The position numbers and the translations under genes were made by a program. Positions 1 to 6,554 of a stretch of DNA of 9,130 bases are shown here, in pieces. The stretch's first letter is position 1. Each line of letters starts with the position of its first letter. The notes under the pieces were generated by a model, which saw only the letters and a list, made by a program, of their open reading frames with translations, did not search any database and was not told the origin of the DNA. Source of the stretch: Desulfobulbus sp. (lineage in GTDB: Bacteria; Desulfobacterota; Desulfobulbia; Desulfobulbales; Desulfobulbaceae); assembly GCA_030600525.1 (NCBI GenBank), contig JAUVLX010000129.1, forward strand, positions 1-9,130, written 5' to 3'.

Positions 1-448
1 AACCGTCCCCATTATTTTTTGCAATATCGACAAATTCGGTAAAAAGATGCCGGCCTTCTTGATCTCTAAATGTCTGCAGTTCCTGACCAATAAGATCAGT
101 TCTATAAGGGTGCATGAGCATTTTGGGAGTTAGGTCCATTACCCAGAAATAATCTTTTATTTCCTCTCCATATCTGAGAAATTGAATGTATTGCAGAGCC
201 TGTTTCTGTGCCTCTTCTCTGTCTAACCTTCCCTCCTGCTCCTGTATTGCAGCTTTGTTAACAATGGACCAGGCCGCAAAGGAGAGTTCTTTTATTGTTT
301 CTCTTTTTCCAGCCATCATAGATCGTTCCAAAGATGGAATAATCAGCAGAAATATGACCGATGCAAAAAGAGAGATTGCCAGAAGAGATGGCAGAACTAT
401 ACGGATAAAAAAAGGTCGCCAGACTCGAACATCCTTCTCTGGTGGCAT
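1..448 (-). CDS. Membrane sensor protein with extracytoplasmic Cache domain (N-terminal part)
   Basis: The gene runs off the left edge; 149 codons are visible from an ATG at 448. A strong ribosome binding site (AAGGAGG, minus strand, about 454-460) decides the start. After a charged start (MPPEKDVRVWRPFF) residues about 15-40 form one hydrophobic membrane segment, followed by a helical, charged stretch and then the motif DYFWVMDLTPKMLMHPY at residues 99-115 with DLIGQEL after it. This pattern (YFW, P-K-M-hydrophobic-MHP, GQ-L) is typical of Cache_2/single-Cache sensor domains, which bind small molecules such as carboxylates outside the inner membrane. In known families this domain precedes a histidine kinase, methyl-accepting or cyclic-di-GMP output module; that output half lies outside the window, so the class cannot be told. 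The gene is divergent from pilZ and has a leader of unknown length with possible RNA structure. Confidence 0.85.
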   Translation of the reverse strand, partial: MPPEKDVRVWRPFFIRIVLPSLLAISLFASVIFLLIIPSLERSMMAGKRETIKELSFAAWSIVNKAAIQEQEGRLDREEAQKQALQYIQFLRYGEEIKDYFWVMDLTPKMLMHPYRTDLIGQELQTFRDQEGRHLFTEFVDIAKNNGDG

Positions 449-492
449 GAATATCCTCCTTAGGGAAGTGAGTTTCAGATAGAACAGGCGCG

Positions 493-538
493 GTCGGGAG
501 CTAATAGGTTCCGCAACCTGACAGGAAATATCGCCGAC
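493..538 (-). other. Possible structured 5' leader of the Cache sensor gene
   Basis: On the minus strand, 45-90 nt upstream of the sensor start, an outer 5-bp pairing (GTCGG at + 493-497 with CCGAC at 534-538) encloses a 5-bp hairpin (AGGTT 506-510, loop CCGC, AACCT 515-519). A second, competing palindrome, CCTGACAGG, covers 517-525. The stretch is GC-rich inside an otherwise AT-rich spacer. I do not recognise a known riboswitch class: the conserved parts of the cyclic-di-GMP GEMM classes are not apparent. It could be a leader element, a protein-binding site or chance. Confidence 0.25.
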
Positions 539-686
539 TTAATGTGGGCTATACATGAATTGAGGAGCCCATGATTACAGTAACAAAAAATAAATATAAT
601 ATTTAATACTATAGCCGCATATATTTCCAGCTTATAATGGTTTAATATGCTTCTTGAACCGAGTCGCTTGAGAGTAGGATGTATAT

Positions 687-729
687 AAAAAAGCAGTCCT
701 TGGTATAATCGTGTTCCACGATGGACTGC
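687..729 (-). terminator. Inverted repeat with minus-strand T6 tract; overlaps the pilZ promoter
   Basis: On the plus strand GCAGTCC (693-699), an 8-nt insert (700-707), ATCGTG (708-713), TTC, and a continuous right arm CACGATGGACTGC (717-729) form a 13-bp stem with an 8-nt bulge. Read on the minus strand the stem is followed directly by TTTTTT (complement of 687-692), the form of an intrinsic terminator, though with a bulge in the 3' arm. Minus-strand transcription reaching this point would come from antisense read-through across pilZ. On the plus strand the same DNA holds the TATAAT of the pilZ promoter, so the inner 6+3+6 palindrome could equally be an operator. Which role is real cannot be decided from the sequence. 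Confidence 0.45.
701..709 (+). promoter_or_regulatory. Extended -10 promoter of the PilZ gene
   Basis: TGGTATAAT gives a perfect TATAAT at 704-709 with the TGn extended -10 motif just upstream. No good -35 box lies at 16-18 bp (the window there reads TGTATA/GTATAT), which is common for extended -10 promoters. The predicted start near 716 would give a roughly 30-nt leader. The perfect inverted repeat ATCGTG-TTC-CACGAT (708-722) overlaps the -10 edge and start point, where a repressor site would be expected. Confidence 0.55.
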
Positions 730-745
730 CTCACATGAGGATACT

Positions 746-1189
746 ATGGCAGGAAGAACGCAAAATTGTGATGTTAAAGGTGGCCGGATCCGAGTTGTTT
801 GCAGCCGTTGTAAATCGATCAGGTATGTGCCGGTTTCTTCTTCATCCCGTCGGAAACCAGTTCGCTGTAAATGCGGCAAAATTACTAGCTATATACTTAA
901 CCACCGCGGTTTCATGCGTGAGTCTTTGAGTGGTCAGGCAATGGTAAACTTCGGCACCCATAACGATTTACGGGTGCGGCTTAGTGATGTTTCTCTTGGG
1001 GGGATCGGCTTTATTGTCAGAGCAGGACAGACGAGAAGGATGCGTCTAGGTCAGGAAGTGACGCTGAAATACCGTTCAGCGTCAGGGGCGGCTATCCAAC
1101 GGAAAATCCGCCTGAAAAGCCTGTCCGGCCTGCGAATGGGGGCTGAATTCATTGACGGTCTGGCGCGTCTGAACAGGCGTTCTTTTTAG
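746..1189 (+). CDS. PilZ-domain protein with four-cysteine N-terminal zinc-ribbon-like motif
   Basis: This 147-residue protein has two parts. Residues 19-43 carry C19-x2-C22 and C41-x-C43, a spacing that suggests a small metal-binding knuckle. Residues about 54-140 look like a PilZ domain: R54-x3-R58 fits the RxxxR cyclic-di-GMP binding motif, and D81-x-S83-x2-G86 fits the [D/N]xSxxG motif, followed by beta-strand-rich sequence (GIGFIV, EVTLKY, GAEFI). PilZ domains bind cyclic di-GMP and usually act as small adaptors or as parts of larger proteins. There is no signal peptide or membrane segment. The ATG at 746 is preceded by GAGGA (738-741); CCTC just upstream (729-732) could pair with that site. 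It is monocistronic, with its own extended -10 promoter, and converges on gmhB. The target of the protein is unknown. The zinc binding is inference. Confidence 0.8.
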   Translation: MAGRTQNCDVKGGRIRVVCSRCKSIRYVPVSSSSRRKPVRCKCGKITSYILNHRGFMRESLSGQAMVNFGTHNDLRVRLSDVSLGGIGFIVRAGQTRRMRLGQEVTLKYRSASGAAIQRKIRLKSLSGLRMGAEFIDGLARLNRRSF

Positions 1190-1226
1190 GTCACCTTGTT
1201 TAGGGGTCGGATTCCCCCCTGGTGCC
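1189..1226. terminator. Hairpin between the convergent pilZ and gmhB ends
   Basis: GG-T-CACC (1189-1195) pairs with GGTGCC (1221-1226) around one bulged T, and AGGGG (1202-1206) pairs inside with CCCCT (1216-1220). The composite stem sits exactly between the stop codons of two convergent genes. There is no T-tract on either strand, so it is not a textbook intrinsic terminator. It may still act as a bidirectional transcript end or 3' stabilising hairpin. Confidence 0.4.
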
Positions 1227-1237
1227 ATGAAACATAT

Positions 1238-1825
1238 TTATCGTTGGATATGCTCCACTATCCAATCGACGGCTTGCTGCAGGTTTTCTGCTGTATGGTC
1301 TGGTTGGATTTCTTGTTGTGGCCCGATATATTCTGCATCACCCCTGCCATATCCAGTAAGAACCAGTATTGAATTGGCACCCACTGCTTTACCGCAGCGT
1401 ATGTCCGACCACCTATCACCCACAACAAAAGAAGCTGTAAGGTCTATGTTCAGCTCACCTGCTGCTTGCTCAAGAAGACCGGTTTTCGGTTTTCGGCAGT
1501 TGCAGGCAATTCGATATTTTTCTTCCTTTGCCTCTGGATGGTGGGGACAGATATAGATACCGTCCACATGGGCACCGGCGGCAGCGAGTTGTTTTTCCAT
1601 CTTTTGGTGTACCTTGTCAAGGAGGGTGGCTGGGAAATAGCCTCTGGCAAGACCTGACTGATTGGTGACCACTATTACCGGGATGTGCAACTCATTTAAA
1701 CGACGGATCGCATCCTCAATACCCGGCAGAAGCTGGAACCTCGAAATATGGTTGATATATCCCATCTGTTCATTGATGGTGCCGTCGCGATCGAGGAAGA
1801 CAGCCGGACGTGATGGTTCAGGCAT
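1238..1825 (-). CDS. gmhB: D-glycero-beta-D-manno-heptose 1,7-bisphosphate 7-phosphatase
   Basis: GmhB removes the 7-phosphate from heptose 1,7-bisphosphate in the cytoplasm, a step in making ADP-heptose for the LPS inner core. The 195-residue protein is a HAD phosphatase: FLDRDGT has nucleophile D12 and acid/base D14, VVTNQSG (52-58) is motif II, K114 lies in the CRKPKTG segment, and VGDRWSD (135-141) provides the D137/D141 metal ligands. The C93-x-H95 ... C108-x-C110 cluster is the structural zinc site that marks GmhB within the HAD family. The ATG at 1825 is chosen because the family begins a few residues before FLDRDGT. A longer reading back to 2086 would only cover the upstream gene. The start overlaps the end of the heptosyltransferase gene by 8 nt (ATGCCTGA), pointing to translational coupling. 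Length is normal for the family. Confidence 0.95.
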   Translation of the reverse strand: MPEPSRPAVFLDRDGTINEQMGYINHISRFQLLPGIEDAIRRLNELHIPVIVVTNQSGLARGYFPATLLDKVHQKMEKQLAAAGAHVDGIYICPHHPEAKEEKYRIACNCRKPKTGLLEQAAGELNIDLTASFVVGDRWSDIRCGKAVGANSILVLTGYGRGDAEYIGPQQEIQPDHTAENLQQAVDWIVEHIQR

Positions 1826-2894
1826 GGTGGTAACCTTGTGCGTGCAGTAAGTTGGTGACAGCTGTAAAAACTTCTTCTGTCGTAATTTGTTGAAGGCAAC
1901 GGAAATGTTTTTCTGGGCAATGGGTCCGTTTGCAGGGACTGCAGGGCAATGGCTTTCTGATGATGATACTGTTGTCAGAAAAAGGACCGGTGGCAATGTG
2001 ATCGGTAGAACCAAAGATAGCAGCAAGTGGCACTTTGAGAGCTGCTGCCACGTGCATGAGGCCGGAATCATTGGTGACAAACACATTGCATTGCTCTATC
2101 AGCGCCATGGCTTCGACCAGGTTGGTCTTTCCTGTATAGTCGAGAACCTTGCTCGGATCTGGGACATTTTGCTTAATACACTGTGCCGCTTCGTTATCTG
2201 CTGCTGTGCCAAACACAGCTATATAGGCATCGCTATTGCTGCAGATGATGTGTGCCAAATCAGAGTATTTTTGAGCAGGCCACCTCTTTGCCGGTCCATA
2301 GGCTGCGCCTGGATTAAATCCGATAAGCGGAGTGGCTTCAATACTACCGCTGGTGGCAGAACTGAGCTGTTCCCTCGTGGTTTGCTGGAGGGAATGCGGG
2401 ATACAGAGCTCAAGTGCATTATCACCGGTTTGTAGTCCCAACCCCTGGACCATTTCCTGGTAATAATAAACCTGATGTTTTTTATGTATGTCTGCATTTT
2501 TTCGAACCCCATGGGAAAGGAGGAGGCCACGAGCATCTGTTGTATAGCCTCCCCGGCAGGGTATACGCGCCAGGGTCGCAATGAGAGCAGCTTCAAAGGC
2601 ATTCTGCAGCAAGATCGCACAATCGAAATTTTGGGCCCTGAGTTCCCGTGCCAGTCGCCATTTCCCGGCAAGTCCCTGGTGGCGACCCTTTTTATCGTAG
2701 GTGATGATTGTATCTATTCGTGGACTGAAGCGGAATATATCACTTACCCAGGGAAGAACAAGGATCGAGATCTCGCTGTCAGGAAAATTCTCGCGTATCG
2801 TTCGTACTGCCGGGGTGGTCATAACCGCATCCCCAATCCAGTTAGTTGAACGAATGAGAATTTTACGAGGATTATTAGGCAGAGAACGTTTCAA
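1818..2894 (-). CDS. waaF: ADP-heptose:LPS heptosyltransferase II (glycosyltransferase family 9)
   Basis: The enzyme transfers heptose from ADP-heptose to the growing LPS inner core at the cytoplasmic face of the inner membrane. The 358-residue protein has the GT9 layout: an N-terminal acceptor domain starting KILIRSTNWIGDAVMTTPA (residues 11-29, with the conserved aspartate D22), then a donor domain with NPGAAYGPAKRWP (194-206), TNDSGLMHVAAA (274-285) and FGSTD (294-298). The C-terminal Cys cluster C318-x2-C321-x4-C326...C333 is usual in WaaF-type proteins. The start codon is TTG at 2894, preceded by AAGAGG (2903-2908) at an 8-nt spacing; no ATG or GTG is available before residue 25. It begins 3 nt after the ycaO stop and overlaps gmhB by 8 nt. 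Heptosyltransferase II is preferred over I or III because of the N-terminal motif and overall resemblance, but the exact acceptor is inferred. Confidence 0.9.
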   Translation of the reverse strand: MKRSLPNNPRKILIRSTNWIGDAVMTTPAVRTIRENFPDSEISILVLPWVSDIFRFSPRIDTIITYDKKGRHQGLAGKWRLARELRAQNFDCAILLQNAFEAALIATLARIPCRGGYTTDARGLLLSHGVRKNADIHKKHQVYYYQEMVQGLGLQTGDNALELCIPHSLQQTTREQLSSATSGSIEATPLIGFNPGAAYGPAKRWPAQKYSDLAHIICSNSDAYIAVFGTAADNEAAQCIKQNVPDPSKVLDYTGKTNLVEAMALIEQCNVFVTNDSGLMHVAAALKVPLAAIFGSTDHIATGPFSDNSIIIRKPLPCSPCKRTHCPEKHFRCLQQITTEEVFTAVTNLLHAQGYHHA

Positions 2895-2897
2895 GGA

Positions 2898-4652
2898 TTA
2901 AGCCTCTTTTGATTCCTGAAGCAGTTTTTCCAGTCGTTGCATTGCAAACTCAATGGTGGGATCCTGGCCAAGCGCTACCTGGTATTGTTCTATCGCTTCT
3001 TGCCGCTGTCCTGTCTTTTCCAGATTCAGTGCCAGATTGGCATAATCAATGGCCGAGACAGGATTAAGCTCCACTGCCCGACGAAAATGGTGAACGGCCT
3101 GGTCATACTGGTCACATTTATAATAGCAGACACCAATGATATTATGCATGTCTGGTCTTTCTTCATCTACGACAAGACCCTGTTCCAAGGCTTCTATTGC
3201 TTCATTGTAAAGTCCCATGTCCTTTAGACAGCTTCCCTTGTACGAAAAGATGTATGGGATGTCCTCCTCGTTAGGATCGTGTTCCAGCGCCTGATTAAAA
3301 TTTTCAAGTGCTTGGATGAGGTCGCCGTTCTCGTAGGCATCCCTCCCCCGGTAGAACTTGAGGTAATAGGCTGTTGGCAGTGCCTGCTCCATCTTCATCA
3401 GTTTATCTGTCAGATCCTGTGCTTCCAGAAGCTGAGACGCAAGTTTAGCTGCAAACATTGCCCCATTGCCTCCCATGGCTCTTTCACGAAAATGGGCACC
3501 TGGAATGATGGTATATAATGCCGGTATCTGCAACTCGGGATGGGTGGTGTCAATGACGTAGATATCTGTGTCCATCTTTTGGACTGCAGTAATACAATTT
3601 TTAATTTCTTGGTACATGTCAGCATCATCAACATCGGCTATGTCGCCAAGATCTATTTGCAGTGTGCTTTTAAGTACATGGTCCAATTCGTCAAGCTGCA
3701 GTGGTTTAGGGAGCCCACTGGCGATATAATTAGAACCGCTGTTAAAGTCTCCTGCCAATTGAGCCACTTCAGTCAGGGCACGTATTACCGCTTTGGTTGC
3801 ATCCGGTGTTGTTCCTGCGGTATAGATAATTTCGCTTTTTTCAGGAAAGGTTTGCGGATCCCATGCCACTGCGCCAATAGTCGGAATACCTGTATCCAAA
3901 GAAAAATCGTTGAGGCGGATCTCAATGTTATTGGCTTTAAATTTTCCAATTAAATCAGCAGCAACGGGATCTGTGATGGAATCGAGATCTATGGCAGGCG
4001 TTGAAACGTGATCCTTGGTTATGATGGCACAAACGTGTCGTTCTATGATTTCACAAATACCCTGCATTACGGCTTCTTCGTAAGTGTTACCTGCAGAAGG
4101 TCCGTTAAACTCGTTGATGGCATAAAACCAGCTAAACGGGATCAGAATTAAGTCCATATCAGAAATACGGGTTGCCCAGGTCCAGAGCATCGGAAGACCT
4201 TCAAGCAGGTCCCTCATGGCTTCATTATTCAAGGTGTCATCATGCACTGACTGGAGCAGGATATGCAAAGGCAGTACCGGGTGACCAGCTTCTTCCATGG
4301 CCTTATAGTCGCCAACCAGAAAATTATCAGGGTTTTGTACAAAGCTAAAAAAGGAGAATCTTTCGCCGAGCTCCATACAGGCACTTGCCCGTGATTGCTC
4401 TGGTGTGGATCCTTTGCCCATCTGTTTTTTGTTGCCGATCATTTTTACGGCATCGGTGCCGCAGACGCTGAAGTAGACGGGAATATCCAACCGCCCGTTG
4501 TCTATTCGTTTAACCTCTTTTAAGATGTCGAGATTGGTGGCTTTAAGTCGTTCGTGAAAGCGTTGTACGGTTTCCGTTGGGGAACACGCCTTATCCTGGT
4601 CATAGGTGTATTCTTTTCTGCATGACTGCAGAGAAAGTTTTTTAATATTCAT
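2898..4652 (-). CDS. YcaO-domain protein with C-terminal TPR repeats
   Basis: YcaO proteins use ATP to activate backbone amides; TOMM members make azolines or thioamides, while E. coli YcaO has a stand-alone role linked to RimO-dependent methylthiolation of ribosomal protein S12. This 584-residue protein has a YcaO core at about 75-410: S90-x3-E94-x2-ER (90-98), EAVMQGICEIIERH (193-206) and RALTEVAQ (291-298) match the three ATP/magnesium-binding segments. Residues about 428-578 form three to four tetratricopeptide-like repeats (for example YRGRDAYENGDLIQALENF, then GVCYYKCDQYDQAVHHF). The length and YcaO-plus-helical-repeat layout resemble E. coli YcaO. The proline-rich tail of azoline-forming YcaOs is absent, and there is no precursor peptide, TfuA or dehydrogenase nearby, so a RiPP role is unlikely. 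The ATG at 4652 has no visible ribosome binding site. The gene heads the LPS pair and is separated by 66 nt from the upstream EAL-HDOD gene. Its substrate is unknown. Confidence 0.88.
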   Translation of the reverse strand: MNIKKLSLQSCRKEYTYDQDKACSPTETVQRFHERLKATNLDILKEVKRIDNGRLDIPVYFSVCGTDAVKMIGNKKQMGKGSTPEQSRASACMELGERFSFFSFVQNPDNFLVGDYKAMEEAGHPVLPLHILLQSVHDDTLNNEAMRDLLEGLPMLWTWATRISDMDLILIPFSWFYAINEFNGPSAGNTYEEAVMQGICEIIERHVCAIITKDHVSTPAIDLDSITDPVAADLIGKFKANNIEIRLNDFSLDTGIPTIGAVAWDPQTFPEKSEIIYTAGTTPDATKAVIRALTEVAQLAGDFNSGSNYIASGLPKPLQLDELDHVLKSTLQIDLGDIADVDDADMYQEIKNCITAVQKMDTDIYVIDTTHPELQIPALYTIIPGAHFRERAMGGNGAMFAAKLASQLLEAQDLTDKLMKMEQALPTAYYLKFYRGRDAYENGDLIQALENFNQALEHDPNEEDIPYIFSYKGSCLKDMGLYNEAIEALEQGLVVDEERPDMHNIIGVCYYKCDQYDQAVHHFRRAVELNPVSAIDYANLALNLEKTGQRQEAIEQYQVALGQDPTIEFAMQRLEKLLQESKEA

Positions 4653-4718
4653 GTGTTTTAGAAATGTGATTGTCTGAGAAGATAGGCGGGTGATGGTCTT
4701 TACGGATAAAATGTATTC

Positions 4719-5933
4719 TTAATCGTTTAAAAGGTCTGCCCAGCGGAGTGCTTCAAAATACGAACTGACCATTTCCTCAGGAGTTACGCCGATCAAGATC
4801 AATTGTTGTTCACAAATGTTAATATTACCCTGTTCATAGGCTTCTATAGCGAGCAGAAAAGGTGCTAGTGGCCCTTTTTTTTCATTTAGGGCGTGGGTAA
4901 GATCTTTAGCCAGTGGTATTTTTGTCATGAGTTCTTGCATGGAGATGTCCAACATAGCATCAAGCATGGAAAACAGTCCTACCAGAAAAGCCTGTGATTC
5001 GTCATACCCTCCGCCGCCTTTTTGGGCAAGTAATTTACACAATTGGGCTCGAATAATAGAAAGCTTTGTCAATTCAGAAGTTTTCTGTACCGCCAATTCA
5101 GAAGCAACTGCCAGGCAAACAAATTGACGTGTTCCGGATTCTCCCAGATAGGACAGGGCGTGACGAATCGATTTGACCTTGGATACCAGCGAATAGTACG
5201 CCGAGTTTATATACCGTAGGAGTTTATAGGAGAGCGCAACATCAGCAGTGATCATTTTGTCTACTCTGGAAAAGCTGAAATCAGTTCGATTGACTTCAGC
5301 AATGAGTCCCAGTAGCGTAACCTTGCTTATATCGAGTTTTTGCTTTTTTATTATTTCAGGTTTACTGAAGAAAAAACCCTGAAAATAATCAAACCCCATA
5401 TCATGGCATTGTGCAAATTCCTGGTGGGTTTCAATCTTTTCCGCAAGCAACTCAAGGGGACGATGAGCAGAAAAGTGTTTGAGGTTATCGTGGATTTCGC
5501 CAAGGGAAAGGGCTTGGCAATCTACTTTAACAATATCCACAACGTCAAGTAGAGGGTCATGTTTTTTATCAAAAATGTAATCGTCCAGAGCTAGGCTGTA
5601 TCCAGCTCCCTTCAGTTCTTTGCAGGCATCCAGTATCGCACTAGTAGGTGCTACATCTTCCAGAATTTCAACGATACAGCTCTCTTTTGGCAGCTGTGAT
5701 GGGGGCCCTGCCAAAAGATGTTTTTCAGTAAAATTGATCAGAGCTTTTTTACCACTGGTTAAGCCTTCCAATCCGATATTAAACAGTGCATGTGCGAGTA
5801 CGGTACTGGTTGCAACTTCCCCATCTATTTTAGGGGGGAAATAGTTGTTAACGTCTCCCCTGTATAATATCTCGTAGCCATAAAGTTGTTTTTTACGATT
5901 AAAAATTGGTTGTCGGGCCAGGTAAATATCCAT
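4719..5933 (-). CDS. EAL-HDOD signalling protein (YuxH/CdgJ-like)
   Basis: This 404-residue cytoplasmic protein couples an N-terminal EAL domain (about 1-195) to a C-terminal HDOD domain (about 200-390). The start MDIYLARQPIF and the ends AEKIET (164-169) and FQGFFFSKP (184-192) are hallmarks of the COG3434 family. Members studied elsewhere are mostly regulatory proteins affecting motility, biofilm or cyclic-di-GMP output, and many have an inactive EAL. Here residues that align with the catalytic set can be seen: E21 (in EIL), N67, E89, D117-D118, K136, E165 and Q185, so activity should not be ruled out by default. In the HDOD part, YKLLRYINSAYY (236-247) and IRHALSYLG (256-264) are typical. 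The ATG at 5933 is used because it shares one base with the tsaE stop (TAATG) and matches the family N-terminus; a reading from 5996 would add 21 residues lying wholly over tsaE. No good ribosome binding site is present, so translation is probably coupled. Confidence 0.92.
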   Translation of the reverse strand: MDIYLARQPIFNRKKQLYGYEILYRGDVNNYFPPKIDGEVATSTVLAHALFNIGLEGLTSGKKALINFTEKHLLAGPPSQLPKESCIVEILEDVAPTSAILDACKELKGAGYSLALDDYIFDKKHDPLLDVVDIVKVDCQALSLGEIHDNLKHFSAHRPLELLAEKIETHQEFAQCHDMGFDYFQGFFFSKPEIIKKQKLDISKVTLLGLIAEVNRTDFSFSRVDKMITADVALSYKLLRYINSAYYSLVSKVKSIRHALSYLGESGTRQFVCLAVASELAVQKTSELTKLSIIRAQLCKLLAQKGGGGYDESQAFLVGLFSMLDAMLDISMQELMTKIPLAKDLTHALNEKKGPLAPFLLAIEAYEQGNINICEQQLILIGVTPEEMVSSYFEALRWADLLND

Positions 5934-6484
5934 TATGTATCTTGTTCGTTCACTTGCTCGACGAGGCGGATGAGCCTGGGGAGCCGTTGCGTCCATCTGG
6001 GGCCATATGCACTCAGGGTGAGCGTTCGATGATCACTGTCAGGTATGCCAATTTCTATCTGCAGATAGTTGTGCGGTTTTGCGGATCCAAGTCTTTCCGG
6101 CCATTCAATCAGGCAGAGGCCCTGATGCTCTAGATAATCCAGCAACCCTGCTGCCTCTACGTCATCTTCGTCTGTCAGTCGATAGAGGTCCATATGGAAA
6201 ACCTGCACAGTGCCTGAATATTCATGAAGCAGGGAGAATGATGGGCTGGATACATATTGATCATCTCCAATATCAAGATTGCTGGCAATGAGCTGTACGA
6301 GAGTGGTTTTCCCGGCACCTAATCCCCCTTCCAGTAAAAGCGTATCTCCTGCTTCAAGCAGAAAGGATAACTTCTCGGCAAAGAATTCCAGATGTTTGAG
6401 CGTTATCGGTTGTGTGATTATGGGATTGGCTAGTGGCAAAATATCTATAGGAAAGTATTGCAATAGTGGTTCATCTATCCACAA
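5933..6484 (-). CDS. tsaE: tRNA threonylcarbamoyladenosine biosynthesis ATPase TsaE
   Basis: TsaE is the small P-loop ATPase that works with TsaB and TsaD to place t6A at position 37 of ANN-decoding tRNAs. Counting from TTG at 6484, the 183-residue protein shows Walker A GGLGAGKTT (53-61), the SPSF switch (80-83), HMDLYRL (97-103) and the family signature IEWPE (126-130). The core is complete. The start is uncertain. TTG 6484 has no ribosome binding site and an in-frame stop lies just upstream (TGA, 6494-6496 region), while the family normally starts about 20 residues before this Walker A offset. A better-looking ATG at 6510, with AAGG upstream, is out of frame, and would come into frame if one 23-bp unit between two 11-bp direct repeats were absent (see findings). 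A TTG at residue 16 is another option. The gene is first in the operon and its stop overlaps the next start (TAATG). Confidence 0.9.
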   Translation of the reverse strand: MWIDEPLLQYFPIDILPLANPIITQPITLKHLEFFAEKLSFLLEAGDTLLLEGGLGAGKTTLVQLIASNLDIGDDQYVSSPSFSLLHEYSGTVQVFHMDLYRLTDEDDVEAAGLLDYLEHQGLCLIEWPERLGSAKPHNYLQIEIGIPDSDHRTLTLSAYGPRWTQRLPRLIRLVEQVNEQDT

Positions 6485-6498
6485 GGGAGTGGTTCATC
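6465..6498. repeat. 11-bp direct repeats, 23-bp period, at the tsaE start
   Basis: AGTGGTTCATC occurs at 6465-6475 and again at 6488-6498 (plus strand). One repeat unit plus its 12-bp spacer is 23 bp, not a multiple of three. Deleting one unit fuses the ATG at 6510 in frame to tsaE, giving a start MPGSDEPLLQY. This is what a slippage duplication, or an assembly error, would leave. Confidence 0.75.
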
Positions 6499-6525
6499 GG
6501 AACCTGGCATTATTACCTTGAAAAT

Positions 6526-6554
6526 AGTGTAGGAAATTTAACAGGGCAGAGCAA
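6526..6554 (-). promoter_or_regulatory. Candidate sigma-70 promoter of the tsaE operon
   Basis: On the minus strand TTGCTC (complement of 6549-6554) and TACACT (complement of 6526-6531) are 17 bp apart. They match the consensus at 3 and 4 of 6 positions. The predicted transcript start near 6519 lies just upstream of AAGG and the ATG at 6510. It is the best-spaced pair I found in this intergenic region, but not a strong one. Confidence 0.35.

Noticed and set aside
571..606. Eleven-codon ORF (ATG 571) with GAGGAG upstream, as a possible leader peptide
   Set aside because: The ribosome binding site is only 3 nt from the ATG, no promoter is evident, it points away from the sensor gene, and the sequence is simple AT-rich spacer.
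475..879. 134-codon minus-strand ORF across the pilZ start
   Set aside because: Its sequence has no recognisable domain, it is antisense to the PilZ gene, and its start lies inside conserved PilZ coding sequence.
1171..1187. GAAC-AGGC-GTTC plus TTTTT at the end of pilZ as an intrinsic terminator
   Set aside because: A 4-bp stem ending inside the coding sequence is too weak; the larger hairpin at 1189-1226 is the better candidate.
1887..2435. 182-codon plus-strand ORF inside the heptosyltransferase gene
   Set aside because: It is a shadow of waaF, which has clear family motifs on the other strand; the translated product resembles nothing.
3540..3953. 137-codon plus-strand ORF inside the ycaO gene
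   Set aside because: It is antisense to conserved YcaO sequence, has no ribosome binding site and no domain.
2898..4718. A TOMM/RiPP biosynthetic cluster built around YcaO
   Set aside because: No precursor-peptide ORF fits in the 66-bp gap, no partner enzyme is present, and the proline-rich C-terminus of azoline-forming YcaOs is replaced by TPR repeats.
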